A stretch of 64,000 nucleotides of DNA from Synergistales bacterium (GTDB lineage: Bacteria; Synergistota; Synergistia; Synergistales; Aminithiophilaceae), in contig JAHDQY010000009.1 in assembly GCA_018433595.1 (NCBI GenBank), positions 1 to 64,000 on the forward strand, written 5' to 3'. This document shows, in pieces, positions 24,821-34,670 of this stretch (position 1 is the first letter of the stretch; each line of letters opens with the position of its first letter). Position numbers and translations under genes: made by a program. The notes beneath the pieces are model-generated. The model had not been told where the DNA came from. It made no database searches and saw only the letters and a program-made list of their open reading frames with translations.

Positions 24821-26161
24821 ATGGGACAGAATGACGCACCAAGAGAGCAGTGGGGAAGCCGCATCGGCTTTCTGCTTGCGGCGACGGGATCGGCTGTCGG
24901 GTTGGGGAACATCTGGCGTTTCCCTTACATTACGGGCAAGAACGGGGGGGCGGCCTTCCTTCTGATCTATCTGGCCATCGTCTTTTCCATCGGTGCCTCG
25001 GTCATGCTTGCCGAACTGGTTCTCGGCAGGGCCTCCAAGCGCAACTCCGTCGGAACCTTCCGGGTGCTCAAGGGCGGAGCCTGGCCGATCGTGGGCTGGA
25101 TCGGCCTGATCGTCGCCTTCCTCATCCTTTCCTACTACGCCGTGATCGGCGGCTGGACGATGGCCTACATCGTCAAGTCCTTCACGGGGCTCATGTCGGC
25201 TGATGGAGCCGAGGGGGCCCAGGGGGTTTTTCTTTCCTTCATCGCCAGTCCCTTCCAGGTGATGATCGCCTTTTTCCTTTTCATGCTGACGGTCTTCTGC
25301 ATCGTCTACCGCGGCGTCGGTGACGGCATCGAGCGCTTCGCCAAGGTCCTCATGCCCGGCCTTTTCATCATCCTGCTGATCCTGATGGTCCGGGCCCTGA
25401 CCCTTCCGGGAGCGGCCAAGGGAGTGGCCTTCTATCTCAAGCCCGATTTTTCCAAGGTGACGGGAGCGACCTTCATCGACGCCCTGGGGCAGGCCTTCTA
25501 CTCTCTCTCGCTGGGAATGGGTATCCTCGTGACCTTCGGCAGCTACCTCAACAAGAAGGAGAGCATCCCCAAGTCGGTGGCGACGGTGACCTTTCTGGAC
25601 ACCCTCGTGGCCTTCTTCTCAGGTCTTGTCATCTTCCCCACGGTCTTTGCCTTCGGCGTCGACGCCGGCGCCGGTGCCGGCCTGACCTTCATCACCCTGC
25701 CGGCCGTCTTTTCCCGCATGTGGGGCGGGGCCCTCTGGTCGGCGCTCTTCTTCTCCCTTCTTTTCATCGCCGCCCTCACGTCGGCCGTCTCCCTCTTCGA
25801 GGTTGTCGTCTCCTACTGTATGGACGAGCTTCGGTGGGGCCGCCCCAAGGCCAGCGTCGTCATGGGCCTGGCCGTCTTTCTCATGGGTATCCCTTCGGCC
25901 CTTTCCAACGGGGCCGTCGATATCCGGCTTTTCGGACAGGGCTTTCTGGATGGCCTGGACTGGTTCTGCTCCAATATCCTTCTTACTGTCTGCGGTATCC
26001 TGATCTGCATCTTCGCCGGATGGGTCGTCTGCGACAAGGTCAAATCGGAGGTCACCAACGACGGCCAGGCGCCCTTTTCCCTTCTGGCCCCCTGGCTTTG
26101 GATCCTGCGCGTCGTCGCCCCGGCGGCGATCATCATCATCATCTACTCGGGGCTGAAGTAG
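24821..26161 (+). CDS. Sodium-dependent NSS-family (neurotransmitter:sodium symporter) amino-acid transporter
   Basis: Sodium-coupled importer of amino acids or related compounds in the inner membrane. The 446-residue product starts with the NSS hallmark WGSRIGFLLAATGSAVGLGN followed by IWRFPYITGKNGGAAFL (TM1), which builds the sodium and substrate site. Around 11 to 12 membrane segments follow, ending in WILRVVAPAAIIIIIYSGLK. ATG 24821 follows caggaggtc by 11 bases; a TTG at 24812 is too close to it. The gene lies behind a promoter, short ORF and terminator. A 23-bp bidirectional terminator separates it from prfC. Substrate cannot be told from sequence. Confidence 0.93.
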   Translation: MGQNDAPREQWGSRIGFLLAATGSAVGLGNIWRFPYITGKNGGAAFLLIYLAIVFSIGASVMLAELVLGRASKRNSVGTFRVLKGGAWPIVGWIGLIVAFLILSYYAVIGGWTMAYIVKSFTGLMSADGAEGAQGVFLSFIASPFQVMIAFFLFMLTVFCIVYRGVGDGIERFAKVLMPGLFIILLILMVRALTLPGAAKGVAFYLKPDFSKVTGATFIDALGQAFYSLSLGMGILVTFGSYLNKKESIPKSVATVTFLDTLVAFFSGLVIFPTVFAFGVDAGAGAGLTFITLPAVFSRMWGGALWSALFFSLLFIAALTSAVSLFEVVVSYCMDELRWGRPKASVVMGLAVFLMGIPSALSNGAVDIRLFGQGFLDGLDWFCSNILLTVCGILICIFAGWVVCDKVKSEVTNDGQAPFSLLAPWLWILRVVAPAAIIIIIYSGLK

Positions 26162-26180
26162 CAGATTCCTTCCGGTGCAC

Positions 26181-26230
26181 GATGCACAAGGGGGCTCCGG
26201 CGGATTTCCGCCGGAGCCCCCTTGTGCATC
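26181..26230. terminator. Bidirectional terminator between the NSS gene and prfC
   Basis: Perfect 23-bp inverted repeat (26181-26203 with 26208-26230) with a four-base loop, located exactly between two convergent genes. There is no long T-run; stability alone may suffice. Confidence 0.75.
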
Positions 26231-26238
26231 GGAGCCCT

Positions 26239-27852
26239 TTAGAGGTGTTCGCAGCTGCTTTGGAAGGTGATGTGGGGCCACTTTTTCACCACGTATTTGA
26301 GCTCCCACTCACTGGGAGCCAGGTAGACGAGGTTTTCGTTTCGGTCGAGGGCAAGGTTGCCGCCGTTGTAGCTTTCGAACTCGGCCAGTTTTTTGGGGTC
26401 GTCGCAGCCGACCCAGCGGGCGACGGAGAAGCTGACGGGTTCATATTCGGCCTCGACGCCGTATTCGGCCTCGAGGCGGGCGACGGCGACGTCGAACTGG
26501 AGGACGCCGACGGCGCCGAGGATGTAGCTGTTGTCGCTTGCGGGGCGGAAGAGCTGGATGGCCCCCTCTTCAGAGAGCTGGGTCAGGCCTTTCTGGAGCT
26601 GTTTGGCCTTCAGCGGCGAGAGGAGTCGGACCCTCCGGAAATGCTCCGGGGCGAAGCTGGGGATTCCGGTGAAGCGGAGGGGCTCCTTCTCGGTGAAGGT
26701 GTCGCCGATTTTGATCGTCCCGTGGTTGTGGATGCCGATGATGTCGCCGGGCCAGGCCTCTTCGATGCCCGCCCGATCCTGGGCCATGAAGATGATGGGG
26801 TTGGCGATGGAGATCTCCTTGCCCAGACGGTGGTGGAGGACCTTCATCCCCTTGGTGAAGCGGCCCGAGCAGATTCTCAGGAAGGCCAGACGGTCGCGGT
26901 GGGCCGGATCCATGTTGGCCTGAATCTTGAAGACGAAGCCCGAGAAGGCCTCCTCGCCTGGGTCGACGAGGCGTGTCGTCGTCTCCCGAGGCCTGGGATA
27001 GGGAGCGATCTCGACGAAAGCGTCAAGCATTTCCTTGACGCCGAAGTTGTTGATGGCGCTGCCGAAGAAGAGGGGCGTCTGATTGCCCCGGAGGTAGTGT
27101 CCCCTGTCGAAGGGGTCGGCGGCCCCTTCGAGAAGGGACAGCTCCTCCCGGAGCCGGTGGGCCTGGCTGTCCAGACGGGCATCCAGGAGGGGATCGTCGA
27201 GGTCACCGATGGTGACGACGTCGGTGGGGCGCTGATCCTGGCCGGGGCGGAAGAGGTTGAGCTCCTTGCGGTAGAGGTTGTAGGTCCCCCTGAAGTTCTT
27301 GCCCATGCCGATGGGCCAGGTCAAGGGGGTGCATTCGATCTGGAGCTTCTCCTCGATGTCGGCCATCAGTTCCAGCGGGCCGAGCCCCTCCCGGTCGAGC
27401 TTGTTGATGAAGGTGATGATGGGTGTGTTGCGCATCCGGCAGACTTCCATCAGTTTCAGCGTCTGGGGCTCGACGCCCTTGACACTGTCGATGACCATGA
27501 CGGCACTGTCGACGGCGGTGAGGACGCGATAGGTGTCCTCGGAGAAGTCCTGGTGTCCCGGCGTATCGAGGAGGTTGATCTCGTAGTCGCCGTAGTGGAA
27601 CTTCATCACCGAGCTGGTGACGGAGATGCCCCGCTCCTTCTCGATGTCCATCCAGTCGCTCGTGGCGTGCCGTCCCGCCTTGCGGGCCTTGACGGCGCCG
27701 GCCATCTGGATGGCACCTCCGAAGAGGAGGAGCTTTTCCGTGAGTGTCGTCTTTCCCGCGTCGGGGTGGCTGATGATGCCGAAGGTGCGGCGGCGGCGCA
27801 CCTCTTCATGGAGCCTGCCGGTTTTTTCCGGCGTCTGTGTCGTGGCTGTCAA
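26239..27852 (-). CDS. prfC: Peptide chain release factor 3
   Basis: GTPase that removes RF1 or RF2 from the ribosome after termination. The 537-residue product has G1 in [20 protein letters not shown], switch 2 in [20 protein letters not shown], and NKLD. The RF3-specific middle ([20 protein letters not shown]) and C-terminal domain III ([20 protein letters not shown]) follow. I start it at TTG 27852, preceded by ggggaatcgcc, which gives the usual length (about 530). The frame is open further upstream but would run into the neighbouring CoA-transferase gene. A convergent terminator lies just past the stop. Confidence 0.94.
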   Translation of the reverse strand: MTATTQTPEKTGRLHEEVRRRRTFGIISHPDAGKTTLTEKLLLFGGAIQMAGAVKARKAGRHATSDWMDIEKERGISVTSSVMKFHYGDYEINLLDTPGHQDFSEDTYRVLTAVDSAVMVIDSVKGVEPQTLKLMEVCRMRNTPIITFINKLDREGLGPLELMADIEEKLQIECTPLTWPIGMGKNFRGTYNLYRKELNLFRPGQDQRPTDVVTIGDLDDPLLDARLDSQAHRLREELSLLEGAADPFDRGHYLRGNQTPLFFGSAINNFGVKEMLDAFVEIAPYPRPRETTTRLVDPGEEAFSGFVFKIQANMDPAHRDRLAFLRICSGRFTKGMKVLHHRLGKEISIANPIIFMAQDRAGIEEAWPGDIIGIHNHGTIKIGDTFTEKEPLRFTGIPSFAPEHFRRVRLLSPLKAKQLQKGLTQLSEEGAIQLFRPASDNSYILGAVGVLQFDVAVARLEAEYGVEAEYEPVSFSVARWVGCDDPKKLAEFESYNGGNLALDRNENLVYLAPSEWELKYVVKKWPHITFQSSCEHL

Positions 27853-27934
27853 GGCGATTCCCCTATTCCATATCGATTGAGACAACAAATTATCATTGCG
27901 CGAAGCGTTTGCTTTGTCAACGGATCGACTGTCG

Positions 27935-29284
27935 TCAGTTACCGTCTCTTCGGTTCGACCGCCGCCAGATGCCGGCTCGGCGGGCCGCCTCGATGAGGGG
28001 CTCCCTGAAGTCGGGGTGAGCGACGGCGATGAGCCCCTCGGCCCGCTCCCAGGTGCTGCGTCCGGCCAAGTTGACAATGCCCCATTCGGTGACGATGAAG
28101 TGGGACGTCGTCCGGGGGTCGGTGACGATGGTGCCCGGAGTCAAGTGGGGGACGATGCGGGAGCGGACCTCGCCGCTTTCGGGGGCGGTGAAGGTCGAGG
28201 CCAGGCAGAGGAAGGCCTTACCCCCTCGGGCCCTGAAGGCGCCCTCGACGAAGTCGAGCTGCCCGCCGGTTCCGCTGATGTGGCGAAGGCCCGACGATTC
28301 GGCCGACACCTGGCCGTAGAGGTCGACTTCGAGGCAGCTGTTGACGGCGATCATGCCGTCGTTGGCGGCGATGACGGAGGGGGCGTTGGTGTAGTCGACG
28401 GGGCAGGAGGCCAGTTCGGGGTTGTCGTCGATCCATTCGTAGAGATCTCGGCTTCCGGCAGCGAAGGTCCAGACGCCCTTATTGTGGCCCGTCTCCTTGA
28501 GGCGGTTCGTCAGTTTGCCTGCCCGATGCAGCTCCAGGAAGGCGTCGCAGAGCATCTCCGTATGAATGCCCAGATCGCGGCGGTCCGAAAGGGCCAGCAG
28601 GTGGCCGATGGCGTTGGGAAGGCCGCCGATGCCGAGCTGGAGCGTCGCCCCGTCGGGGATCTCCTCGACGACGCTTGCGGCGATGATCCTGTCGACGTCG
28701 GAGGGGGCCGTCGGGGGGAGCTCGGCCAGGGGCGGATTGTCGCCTTCGACGATGACGTCGACTTCGCTGATGTGAAGGCTTTCGTCAAAGCCGCCCAGGG
28801 CTCGGGGCATGCGGTCGTTGACCTCGACGATGACGAGGGAGGCTTTTTCGCAGATGGTCCGGGATGCGGAGTTGGAGATGGAGAAGTTGAAGTGGCCCCG
28901 GCGGTCCATGGGAGCCACCTGGAGGATAGCCACATCGACGGTGAGCTCTCTGCGATAGTAGAGGGGCATGTTCCGGTAGATCATGGGGAGGTAGTGGCAC
29001 AGTCCCCGGGCGGCGAGTTTCCGTTCGTAGCCGCTGAAGTGCCAGCTGTTGTAGGAGAAGCTCCTGCCTGAGGGGTCGGCCTCGACGGCCAGAAGGGGGC
29101 GGAGGGCCAGTGTGCCCCGGATCTTGACCCCCTCCAGTTCGTGCGCTCTGGCGGCGAGAGCTCTGTCGAGAGCGATAGGCATGTTGAGGGCGAAGCCGTA
29201 ATCGATCCAGTCTCCCGAGCGGACGAGTGCGGCGGCCTCCTGGGCGGTGCGAAGTTTGCGGCGGTATTCTGCGGAATAGGTCAT
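27935..29284 (-). CDS. Acetyl-CoA hydrolase/transferase (Cat1-type CoA-transferase)
   Basis: Moves CoA between acyl-CoA and acetate, or hydrolyses acetyl-CoA; in amino-acid fermenters this step ends acyl-CoA oxidation and yields acetate or another acid. The 449-residue product shows [20 protein letters not shown], the catalytic glutamate in [11 protein letters not shown] (about residue 240), and [15 protein letters not shown] with [20 protein letters not shown]. Together these mark the 4-hydroxybutyrate/butyryl-CoA:acetate transferase family. The acyl substrate cannot be told from motifs alone. It is upstream of prfC on the same strand with an 82-base gap and is divergent from nagB. Confidence 0.92.
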   Translation of the reverse strand: MTYSAEYRRKLRTAQEAAALVRSGDWIDYGFALNMPIALDRALAARAHELEGVKIRGTLALRPLLAVEADPSGRSFSYNSWHFSGYERKLAARGLCHYLPMIYRNMPLYYRRELTVDVAILQVAPMDRRGHFNFSISNSASRTICEKASLVIVEVNDRMPRALGGFDESLHISEVDVIVEGDNPPLAELPPTAPSDVDRIIAASVVEEIPDGATLQLGIGGLPNAIGHLLALSDRRDLGIHTEMLCDAFLELHRAGKLTNRLKETGHNKGVWTFAAGSRDLYEWIDDNPELASCPVDYTNAPSVIAANDGMIAVNSCLEVDLYGQVSAESSGLRHISGTGGQLDFVEGAFRARGGKAFLCLASTFTAPESGEVRSRIVPHLTPGTIVTDPRTTSHFIVTEWGIVNLAGRSTWERAEGLIAVAHPDFREPLIEAARRAGIWRRSNRRDGN

Positions 29285-29523
29285 GGCTCTCTCCCCGTTC
29301 TTTTAGGAGTTGAGAGCTATTCTACCTCAAGATAGCCCCGGGCCGCTTTCTTCGGGAATTCCGGAGGAGCCGTTCCAGGGGCCTCTTTTTGCTGATAGAC
29401 TGGATCTTGAGTTCGGAGAAGGTCTCTCCTCCTTGCCGTTTCTTTTTGACTGTCTCTTTACGGACTGGCCCCTTTTGTCGCTGCGCTCAGGCTGATTCTA
29501 AAATTAATAGGGAGGATTCCTGA

Positions 29524-30249
29524 ATGAGAATCATCATCGCCGCCGATTATGACCAGATGAGCCGCATGGCCGCTTGCGTCGTGGCCTCCAGGCTGATCTT
29601 GAAGCCCGATCTGACCCTCGGTCTGGCCACGGGAGACACGCCGAAGGGGCTCTACCGGGAGCTTGTCGGGCTCTACCGGAAGGGGGATCTTGATTTTTCC
29701 CGGGCGACGACCTTCAATCTCGACGAGTACTGCGGCCTCGGCCCCTGCGACGACGGCAGCTACCATCGCTTCATGGAGAACCATCTGTGGGATCATGTCA
29801 ACCTTTCCTCTGGAAGACGTCACATTCCCGATGGCAGGGCCTCCGACCCCGCCGGGGAGTGCCGACGCTACGAGAGGCTCATTGCCTCCATCGGCGGCAT
29901 CGATCTTCAGATCCTCGGCCTCGGTCATGACGGCCATATCGGCTTCAACGAGCCTGACACCGTTTTCCGGGAAGAGACGCACGTCACCGAGCTGGCGCCG
30001 TCGACGGTCCGGGCCAACGCCCGCTTCTTCGATTCTCCCGACGAGGTCCCCTGCCGTGCCGTTACCATGGGCGTCGGCACGATCATGAAGGCCCGGGAGG
30101 TGTTTTTTCTCGTCTCCGGACAGGGGAAGGCGGAGATCCTGAAGAAGGTTCTCCGCGGGCCCGTCACGCCCGAGGTGCCTGCATCGATCCTTCAGTATCA
30201 TCGCAATGCGACGGCCTTTGTCGATCGCGAGGCGGCCTCGGCGCTCTAA
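29524..30249 (+). CDS. nagB: Glucosamine-6-phosphate deaminase
   Basis: Converts glucosamine 6-phosphate to fructose 6-phosphate and ammonia, the last step of amino-sugar breakdown. The 241-residue product has LGLATGDTPKGLYRELV (phosphate binding), the catalytic Asp in FNLDEYCGL and GLGHDGHIGFNEP with the ring-opening His. It lacks the C-terminal allosteric extension of the E. coli enzyme (266 residues), as in many short NagB proteins. The ribosome site ggagg is eight bases before the ATG. A candidate promoter (TTGTCG 29475, 18-base spacer, TAAAAT 29499) lies just upstream. No nagA or PTS gene is nearby. Confidence 0.94.
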   Translation: MRIIIAADYDQMSRMAACVVASRLILKPDLTLGLATGDTPKGLYRELVGLYRKGDLDFSRATTFNLDEYCGLGPCDDGSYHRFMENHLWDHVNLSSGRRHIPDGRASDPAGECRRYERLIASIGGIDLQILGLGHDGHIGFNEPDTVFREETHVTELAPSTVRANARFFDSPDEVPCRAVTMGVGTIMKAREVFFLVSGQGKAEILKKVLRGPVTPEVPASILQYHRNATAFVDREAASAL

Positions 30250-30256
30250 GGGAGGC

Positions 30257-30838
30257 TCAGAAGGGCTTTCTGAGGGAGAGGATGAGCCTTCTCAGGAGGT
30301 GGAAGGCTTCGATGGCCATTCCCCGGAGCCCGAGAGGCTTCTGGGGTTCGGCGAGGTCGTCGACGGCGGCTGTGAGAGGGGTAGGGTCGATTTCGGAGAG
30401 GAGCTCCTGACGCAGAAGATGTATCTGGGGTCCGTCGAGGCTTCTCGACCGGGCGAGGAGGGCCGCCCCCCTGCGGATGACTCGCAGCGAGGCGGGGGAG
30501 TGGAAAAGCTCCGATGCCAGGTGCAGAACCGACTCGGCGTCGTCCCGGTCGCGGCGGCGGTAGTGGGCCAGATAGTTTTCGAGGGCTTCCACGGCGTCGC
30601 GGCGGTCTTTGAGTCCGCCCTGTTCGTCTTTGAAAAAGCGATCCTCGGCCATGACACCGCCCATGGAAAGCAGGAAGCGCCTGATGCCGACGGGATCGGG
30701 CGTCACGACGACGCAGCGGCCCAGCTCGTCGGGGGTGTCCTCACGACGGCCGAGATCGCAGGAGAGGACCTCCATCTGGAGGAGGAAGGCCATCACCAGG
30801 TGTCCCGCTTCGTGAAAGGCGACGCGGCGCCGGTCCAT
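30257..30838 (-). CDS. M41-like zinc peptidase domain protein
   Basis: A 193-residue protein starting MDRRRVAFHEAGHLVMAFLL, which contains the zinc-binding HEAGH at residues 9-13 as in the peptidase M41 domain of FtsH. The AAA ATPase module of FtsH is absent, so this is a stand-alone peptidase-like domain. The rest is helical (RDAVEALENYLAHY, DDAESVLHLASELF). I cannot see the third zinc ligand with certainty. Its start lies 7 bases after the stop of the diguanylate cyclase, so the two are probably co-transcribed. A possible N-terminal extension in frame has no supporting site. Confidence 0.65.
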   Translation of the reverse strand: MDRRRVAFHEAGHLVMAFLLQMEVLSCDLGRREDTPDELGRCVVVTPDPVGIRRFLLSMGGVMAEDRFFKDEQGGLKDRRDAVEALENYLAHYRRRDRDDAESVLHLASELFHSPASLRVIRRGAALLARSRSLDGPQIHLLRQELLSEIDPTPLTAAVDDLAEPQKPLGLRGMAIEAFHLLRRLILSLRKPF

Positions 30839-30845
30839 GGGGCGT

Positions 30846-32156
30846 CTACACGACGGTTTCGGCGACGACGCAGTCGCCGCCCCGCCTCTTGGCTTCGTAG
30901 AGGAGTCTGTCCGCCTCGGCCAGCAGGCCCGTGGCGTGAAAATCTCCACGGCAGCAGGCGATGCCGATGCTGAAGGAGGGGGAATGGTCTCCGTCTTCGA
31001 GGGGGCTCTTCTTCACCAGCCGGCAGAGCTTGTCGCCGACGACATGAGCCCCTTCGAGGCCCGTGTCGGGAAGGACGATGAGGAACTCGTCGCCCCCGAA
31101 GCGTCCGACGATGTCGGTATGGCGCACATTCTGCCGGATCAGGACGCTGACGGTTTTGAGGATTCTGTCGCCGGCGAGGTGTCCCTTGGCGTCGTTGACG
31201 GCCTTGAATCGATCCAGGTCGATCATCATGAGGCAGAGCGATCCTCCTTCGGGAAGCCTGCCGATCTCCTCGCGGAGCCGCTCCAGGACGAAGCCGCGGT
31301 TGTAGAGCCGTGTCAGCGGATCGCGGACGGCCCGCTCCCTCAGCGCCTCCTGGGCGCGCACCAGCTCCGACGTCCGGATCTGGACGGTCTCTTCAAGAAG
31401 CTCCTTGTGCCGTGAGAGCGTTCTCATGGCGGAGAGGAGTCTTTTCCTCTGTGAGCGGAGGAGGAAGACCAGGGGAAGGATAAGGACGAGAAGGAAAAGA
31501 CCGATCATCGTGATCGTTCGGGCGTCGTCGTGGGCCAGAGCAGCCAGGTGGTCGGAGCCGATATCGGCGCAGGCCAGGTAGCGCCTTCCCCCCGGCGTTG
31601 TTTCGGCGATGGCGACGGAGCGGAAATTTCCCCACTGGTCCCTGTAGCTGGCGTAGACCGTCTCGCCTTTCTCGTAGGCTCTGCGGAAGGCGTCGGGAAT
31701 ATCGTCGTAGGGGTAATAATACCAGGATTTCCGGCTTCGGCCCTCTTCGCCGGTGACGGTGGGGGCGGCGAAATAAAACCGTCCGCCCTCTTCGACGAGA
31801 GTGTAGGCCCAGATCAGCCCCGCCTCGGCGACGAAGGAGTTGACGGCGCAGCGATTTTTCATCTCCTCTTCGAAGGAGATGGCCCCGGGACCGACGGCCC
31901 GATCATGAAAATCCTCGGTGACCAGGTGCTTCAGGGAGCACGCGGCCAGCCGCAGATAGCGGTCCGTTTCGGCCAGAGTCCTTTCGAGTGATATATTGTA
32001 GATCAGGACGGAAAAGGCCAGGACTCCGGCGAGGTAGAGAGTCAGTGCAAAGAAAGCGAGAGACGTGAAGCGAGGCTGGCGTCGTCTTGGTTTTCCTCGA
32101 TTGGACAAGGGGTGATCCCTCCTCATTTTGTCCGGGGATGACGTTGTCGTCGCCAT
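30846..32156 (-). CDS. Membrane-bound diguanylate cyclase (GGDEF)
   Basis: Makes cyclic di-GMP from two GTP. About 436 residues: an N-terminal membrane helix (FFALTLYLAGVLAFSVLIYN), an extracytoplasmic sensor of about 190 residues, a second helix (ITMIGLFLLVLILPLVFLL), a short coiled linker and a GGDEF domain with the active-site GGDEF intact. The inhibitory I-site is present as RHTD five residues before GGDEF, so product feedback is expected. No EAL domain. Start uncertain: ATG 32156 and ATG 32126 are both possible and neither has a strong ribosome site. It is divergent from the omega-amidase gene and followed closely by the M41-like gene. Confidence 0.93.
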   Translation of the reverse strand: MATTTSSPDKMRRDHPLSNRGKPRRRQPRFTSLAFFALTLYLAGVLAFSVLIYNISLERTLAETDRYLRLAACSLKHLVTEDFHDRAVGPGAISFEEEMKNRCAVNSFVAEAGLIWAYTLVEEGGRFYFAAPTVTGEEGRSRKSWYYYPYDDIPDAFRRAYEKGETVYASYRDQWGNFRSVAIAETTPGGRRYLACADIGSDHLAALAHDDARTITMIGLFLLVLILPLVFLLRSQRKRLLSAMRTLSRHKELLEETVQIRTSELVRAQEALRERAVRDPLTRLYNRGFVLERLREEIGRLPEGGSLCLMMIDLDRFKAVNDAKGHLAGDRILKTVSVLIRQNVRHTDIVGRFGGDEFLIVLPDTGLEGAHVVGDKLCRLVKKSPLEDGDHSPSFSIGIACCRGDFHATGLLAEADRLLYEAKRRGGDCVVAETVV

Positions 32157-32307
32157 CGTCTCAGCCGGGAGCCCTGCTGGGAATGATCGGATGTCCTGTG
32201 AGGTGTCTAATTGAAGAGGGAAGCATTTCGATGGTGGTGGAATTATATCTTGATTGTGTAAAAAATACAACCCCTTGCGGTCCGGTCGGCGACGGGAGGC
32301 AAAAAAG

Positions 32308-33129
32308 GTGGAGAAGGTAAGACGTTTGCGCATCGGTCTCTGTCAGATCGAGGTGAAGCTGGGCGACAGAAGGGAGAACCAGGCCCGCGTCGAATGCTGG
32401 ATGGAGCGCTACTACCGTCCTTCCGATATCCCGACGGCGCTGGTTCTGCCCGAGCTCTGGGACGTGGGCTACGCCCTTGATGCGGCGGAGTCTCTCGCCG
32501 ATCCGGAGGGGAGAGAGGCGGCGACTTTCCTCGGTGGGCTGGCTGAGAGGTACGGTGCCTGGTTCGTCGGCGGCTCCGTCATGGTGAGAGGAAAAAGGGG
32601 GCTCCACAACCGCTCCCAGGTCATCAGTCCCTCCGGAGAGCTTGTCGCCTTCTACGACAAGGTCCATCTCGTCCCTTTCATCACTCCCGAAGAGGGCGTC
32701 TTCCTTCGGGGCGACAGGGCCTGCCTTTTCGATCTCGAGGGGATCCCTGCCGGCTCCATCATCTGCTATGACGCCCGATTTCCCGAGTGGCCCCGCGTCT
32801 ACGCCCTGAGGGGATGCAAGCTCCTTTTCGTGACGAGCCAGTGGGTCCGGTCTCGCATCGGCATGATTCACTCCATGGTCCGGTCGCGGGCGACGGAGAA
32901 CGCCATGTACGTCGTCCTCGTCAACAATTGCGGTCTCTCGGGCGGCATCGACTTCGGGGGGCGCTCCCTCGTCTGCGGACCTGACGGGGAGATCCTCGCC
33001 GAGGCTTCGGGCGAGGCCGACGGCCTCTTCGTCGAGATCGACATGGAGAAGGTCGATGAAGCCCGCGACTTTCTCCGGATCTTCGAAAAGAGGCTGCCCG
33101 GTCTCTACGGGGATCTTTGCAGGGGATAG
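32308..33129 (+). CDS. Carbon-nitrogen hydrolase, omega-amidase-like
   Basis: Nitrilase-superfamily amidase, probably deaminating omega-amides (2-oxoglutaramate, 2-oxosuccinamate) or similar. The 273-residue product has the full catalytic triad: Glu49 in LPELWDVGY, Lys118 in YDKVHLVPF and Cys153 in ICYDARFPEWPR. The family-typical FVTSQWVRSRIGMIHSMVRS and RATENAMYVVLVNNCG follow. GTG 32308 is preferred because gggaggc sits eight bases upstream. The substrate call rests on the ICYDARFPE block and length; other small-amide hydrolases look similar. It is divergent from the diguanylate cyclase gene. Confidence 0.88.
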   Translation: MEKVRRLRIGLCQIEVKLGDRRENQARVECWMERYYRPSDIPTALVLPELWDVGYALDAAESLADPEGREAATFLGGLAERYGAWFVGGSVMVRGKRGLHNRSQVISPSGELVAFYDKVHLVPFITPEEGVFLRGDRACLFDLEGIPAGSIICYDARFPEWPRVYALRGCKLLFVTSQWVRSRIGMIHSMVRSRATENAMYVVLVNNCGLSGGIDFGGRSLVCGPDGEILAEASGEADGLFVEIDMEKVDEARDFLRIFEKRLPGLYGDLCRG

Positions 33130-33268
33130 AAGCCTTTCTCCCGATCGGGGTTCACTTCATCAGGACGGAAGCGACGGCTGAAGCAAAAATCGCCCCGACA
33201 GGGAGCAAAGAGAGGAGATCCGCTTTTCCTGGACGGGGCCGGCTGCGGAGCGCCGGCGTTGCGTCGCT

Positions 33269-33961
33269 TCAGCAGCGATGGAACTGGTAGAGCTTGACGG
33301 GGCGCCCCACTTCGCGGAAGGCGTAATCGATTTTGGCCCGGCCCGTTTCGACGAGATACTCCAGGTAGCGCCTCGCCGTGGAGCGGGAGATGCCGAGGAT
33401 CTCGCCCACTTCCGCAGCAGAGAGGGCCTTGTCCCAGGCCTGGAGCAGGGAGGTGACGTCTCCGATCAGTTTTGCCTGAAGCCCTTTGGGTGAGGTGTGC
33501 TCCAGGGGGAAGAGCGACATGCGAGCCGTTCGGGTGAGCTGATCCAGCTCTTCCTGCTGCCAGGGTTCACGGCGTTCCGTTAACCCCAGGTGATAGGCTC
33601 TGTAGGCGTCCAGGGCCGATTTGAAGCGGCTGTAGGCGAAGGGTTTGATGAGGTAGTCGAAGGCGCCGAGACAGAGGGCGCCGCGGACCGCGTCGGGAGA
33701 GGTGCCGACGGAGAGGACGATGAAGTCGACTCTGGGATGGGAGACGCGGGCCTGGCGGAGACCGTCGAGGACGGAGAATCCGGGCAGGAAGAGGTCGAGA
33801 AGGACGAGATGGAAGATCTGTTCCTTGAGGAGTCCGAAGAGGGCCTCGCCGGAATCCACCTGGGCCTGGAGGCGGAAGCCTCGCTGTTTTTTCAGATAAT
33901 CGCTGTAGAGATCGCGCAGCATGGGATCTTTCTCAGCGATGAGAACCGAAAGGGACTTCAC
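33269..33961 (-). CDS. Response regulator of the CitB/DcuR type, orphan
   Basis: Two-component regulator of 230 residues. The receiver domain (1-120) has the acidic start (LIAEKDPMLRDLY), the phospho-acceptor Asp in LVLLDLFLPGFS, and the switch Lys in YLIKPFAYSRF. The output part is the CitB/DcuR-type winged helix (LSAAEVGEILGISRSTARRY, LEYLVETGRAKIDY, GRPVKLYQFH). Family members usually answer to DcuS/CitA-type sensors of C4-dicarboxylates or citrate and switch on their transport. No histidine kinase gene is adjacent, so partner and targets are unknown. A dicarboxylate link would fit the aspartase and malic enzyme in this genome. Confidence 0.9.
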   Translation of the reverse strand: MKSLSVLIAEKDPMLRDLYSDYLKKQRGFRLQAQVDSGEALFGLLKEQIFHLVLLDLFLPGFSVLDGLRQARVSHPRVDFIVLSVGTSPDAVRGALCLGAFDYLIKPFAYSRFKSALDAYRAYHLGLTERREPWQQEELDQLTRTARMSLFPLEHTSPKGLQAKLIGDVTSLLQAWDKALSAAEVGEILGISRSTARRYLEYLVETGRAKIDYAFREVGRPVKLYQFHRC

Positions 33962-34106
33962 CGGGAATCACCTCTTCCTCGAGAGAGCGCCAAACCGGGG
34001 TCTCCGCAAGGGAGGACTCCACAGATCTTTTCATTATCCGACAGACACGTCACTTCATGATATCAAATGTTGAGGAAATCTCTATGAACCTTCCTGTTTT
34101 GATCGT

Positions 34107-34670
34107 TTATGATCCTTTTTGCTTTTTGAGGCGAACCAGAGCCTCTCGGGCCGGCGTGTATCGGGGGTCGAGAACGAGGGCGGTGGCGTAGTTTTCCTGA
34201 GCTTCGAAGGGAGATCCGTCTTTTTCCATGAGCTTCCCGATCAGGTGAAAAGCTTCCGGCCTGGACGGAGCCGTCGAGACGGCCAGGCTCAAAGAGGAGA
34301 AGGCCTCTTCGTTCCGGCCGGCTTCGAGAAAATTTGCTGCCTCCCGGCAGATGGCGTCATAGCCGCCTTCTCCCAGAAGGCGGCGGATCCGTTCGCGCAG
34401 TTCGGCGGGGGAGAGATCCGAGGGGAGTTCCCTTTCGTTACGGGTCGCGATGCCTCTCGGCAGGAGGCGGGCGACGGGGAGCTGACGCAGCCGGCGGGGG
34501 AGGGACGGCGCCTCCCCCTGGACCAGGATCAGCTCGGTCTCCTCCCGCCCTGCGGGCGTTTCGGAAAAGAGTTCGGCACCCAGGGGATCGAGCCACCGGA
34601 CGAGACGCCGCCCCTCCCTCTCGTCGTCGGCGACGACGAGGATCCGCCGGCGGAGGTCTTGCGATGTCAC
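34107..34670 (-). CDS. Degenerate receiver-like protein with TPR end
   Basis: A 187-residue protein starting at GTG 34670, whose GTGA overlaps the stop of the nuclease gene. Residues 8-90 read RILVVADDEREGRRLVRWLD and onwards like a receiver fold (acidic pair present) but lack a clear phospho-acceptor Asp, since the third strand gives ELILVQGEAPSL instead. Residues 110-187 form two or so tetratricopeptide-like helix pairs (AFHLIGKLMEKDGSPFEAQE, then NYATALVLDPRYTPAREALV). It may be a protein-binding module rather than a signal receiver. It ends the minus-strand series beginning with the nucleotidase and nuclease genes. Confidence 0.6.
   Translation of the reverse strand: MTSQDLRRRILVVADDEREGRRLVRWLDPLGAELFSETPAGREETELILVQGEAPSLPRRLRQLPVARLLPRGIATRNERELPSDLSPAELRERIRRLLGEGGYDAICREAANFLEAGRNEEAFSSLSLAVSTAPSRPEAFHLIGKLMEKDGSPFEAQENYATALVLDPRYTPAREALVRLKKQKGS

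Noticed and set aside
25720-27996. 758-codon plus-strand open frame opposite prfC
   Set aside because: Antisense shadow of prfC; Asp/Val/Glu/Gly-rich composition typical of reversed GC-rich codons.
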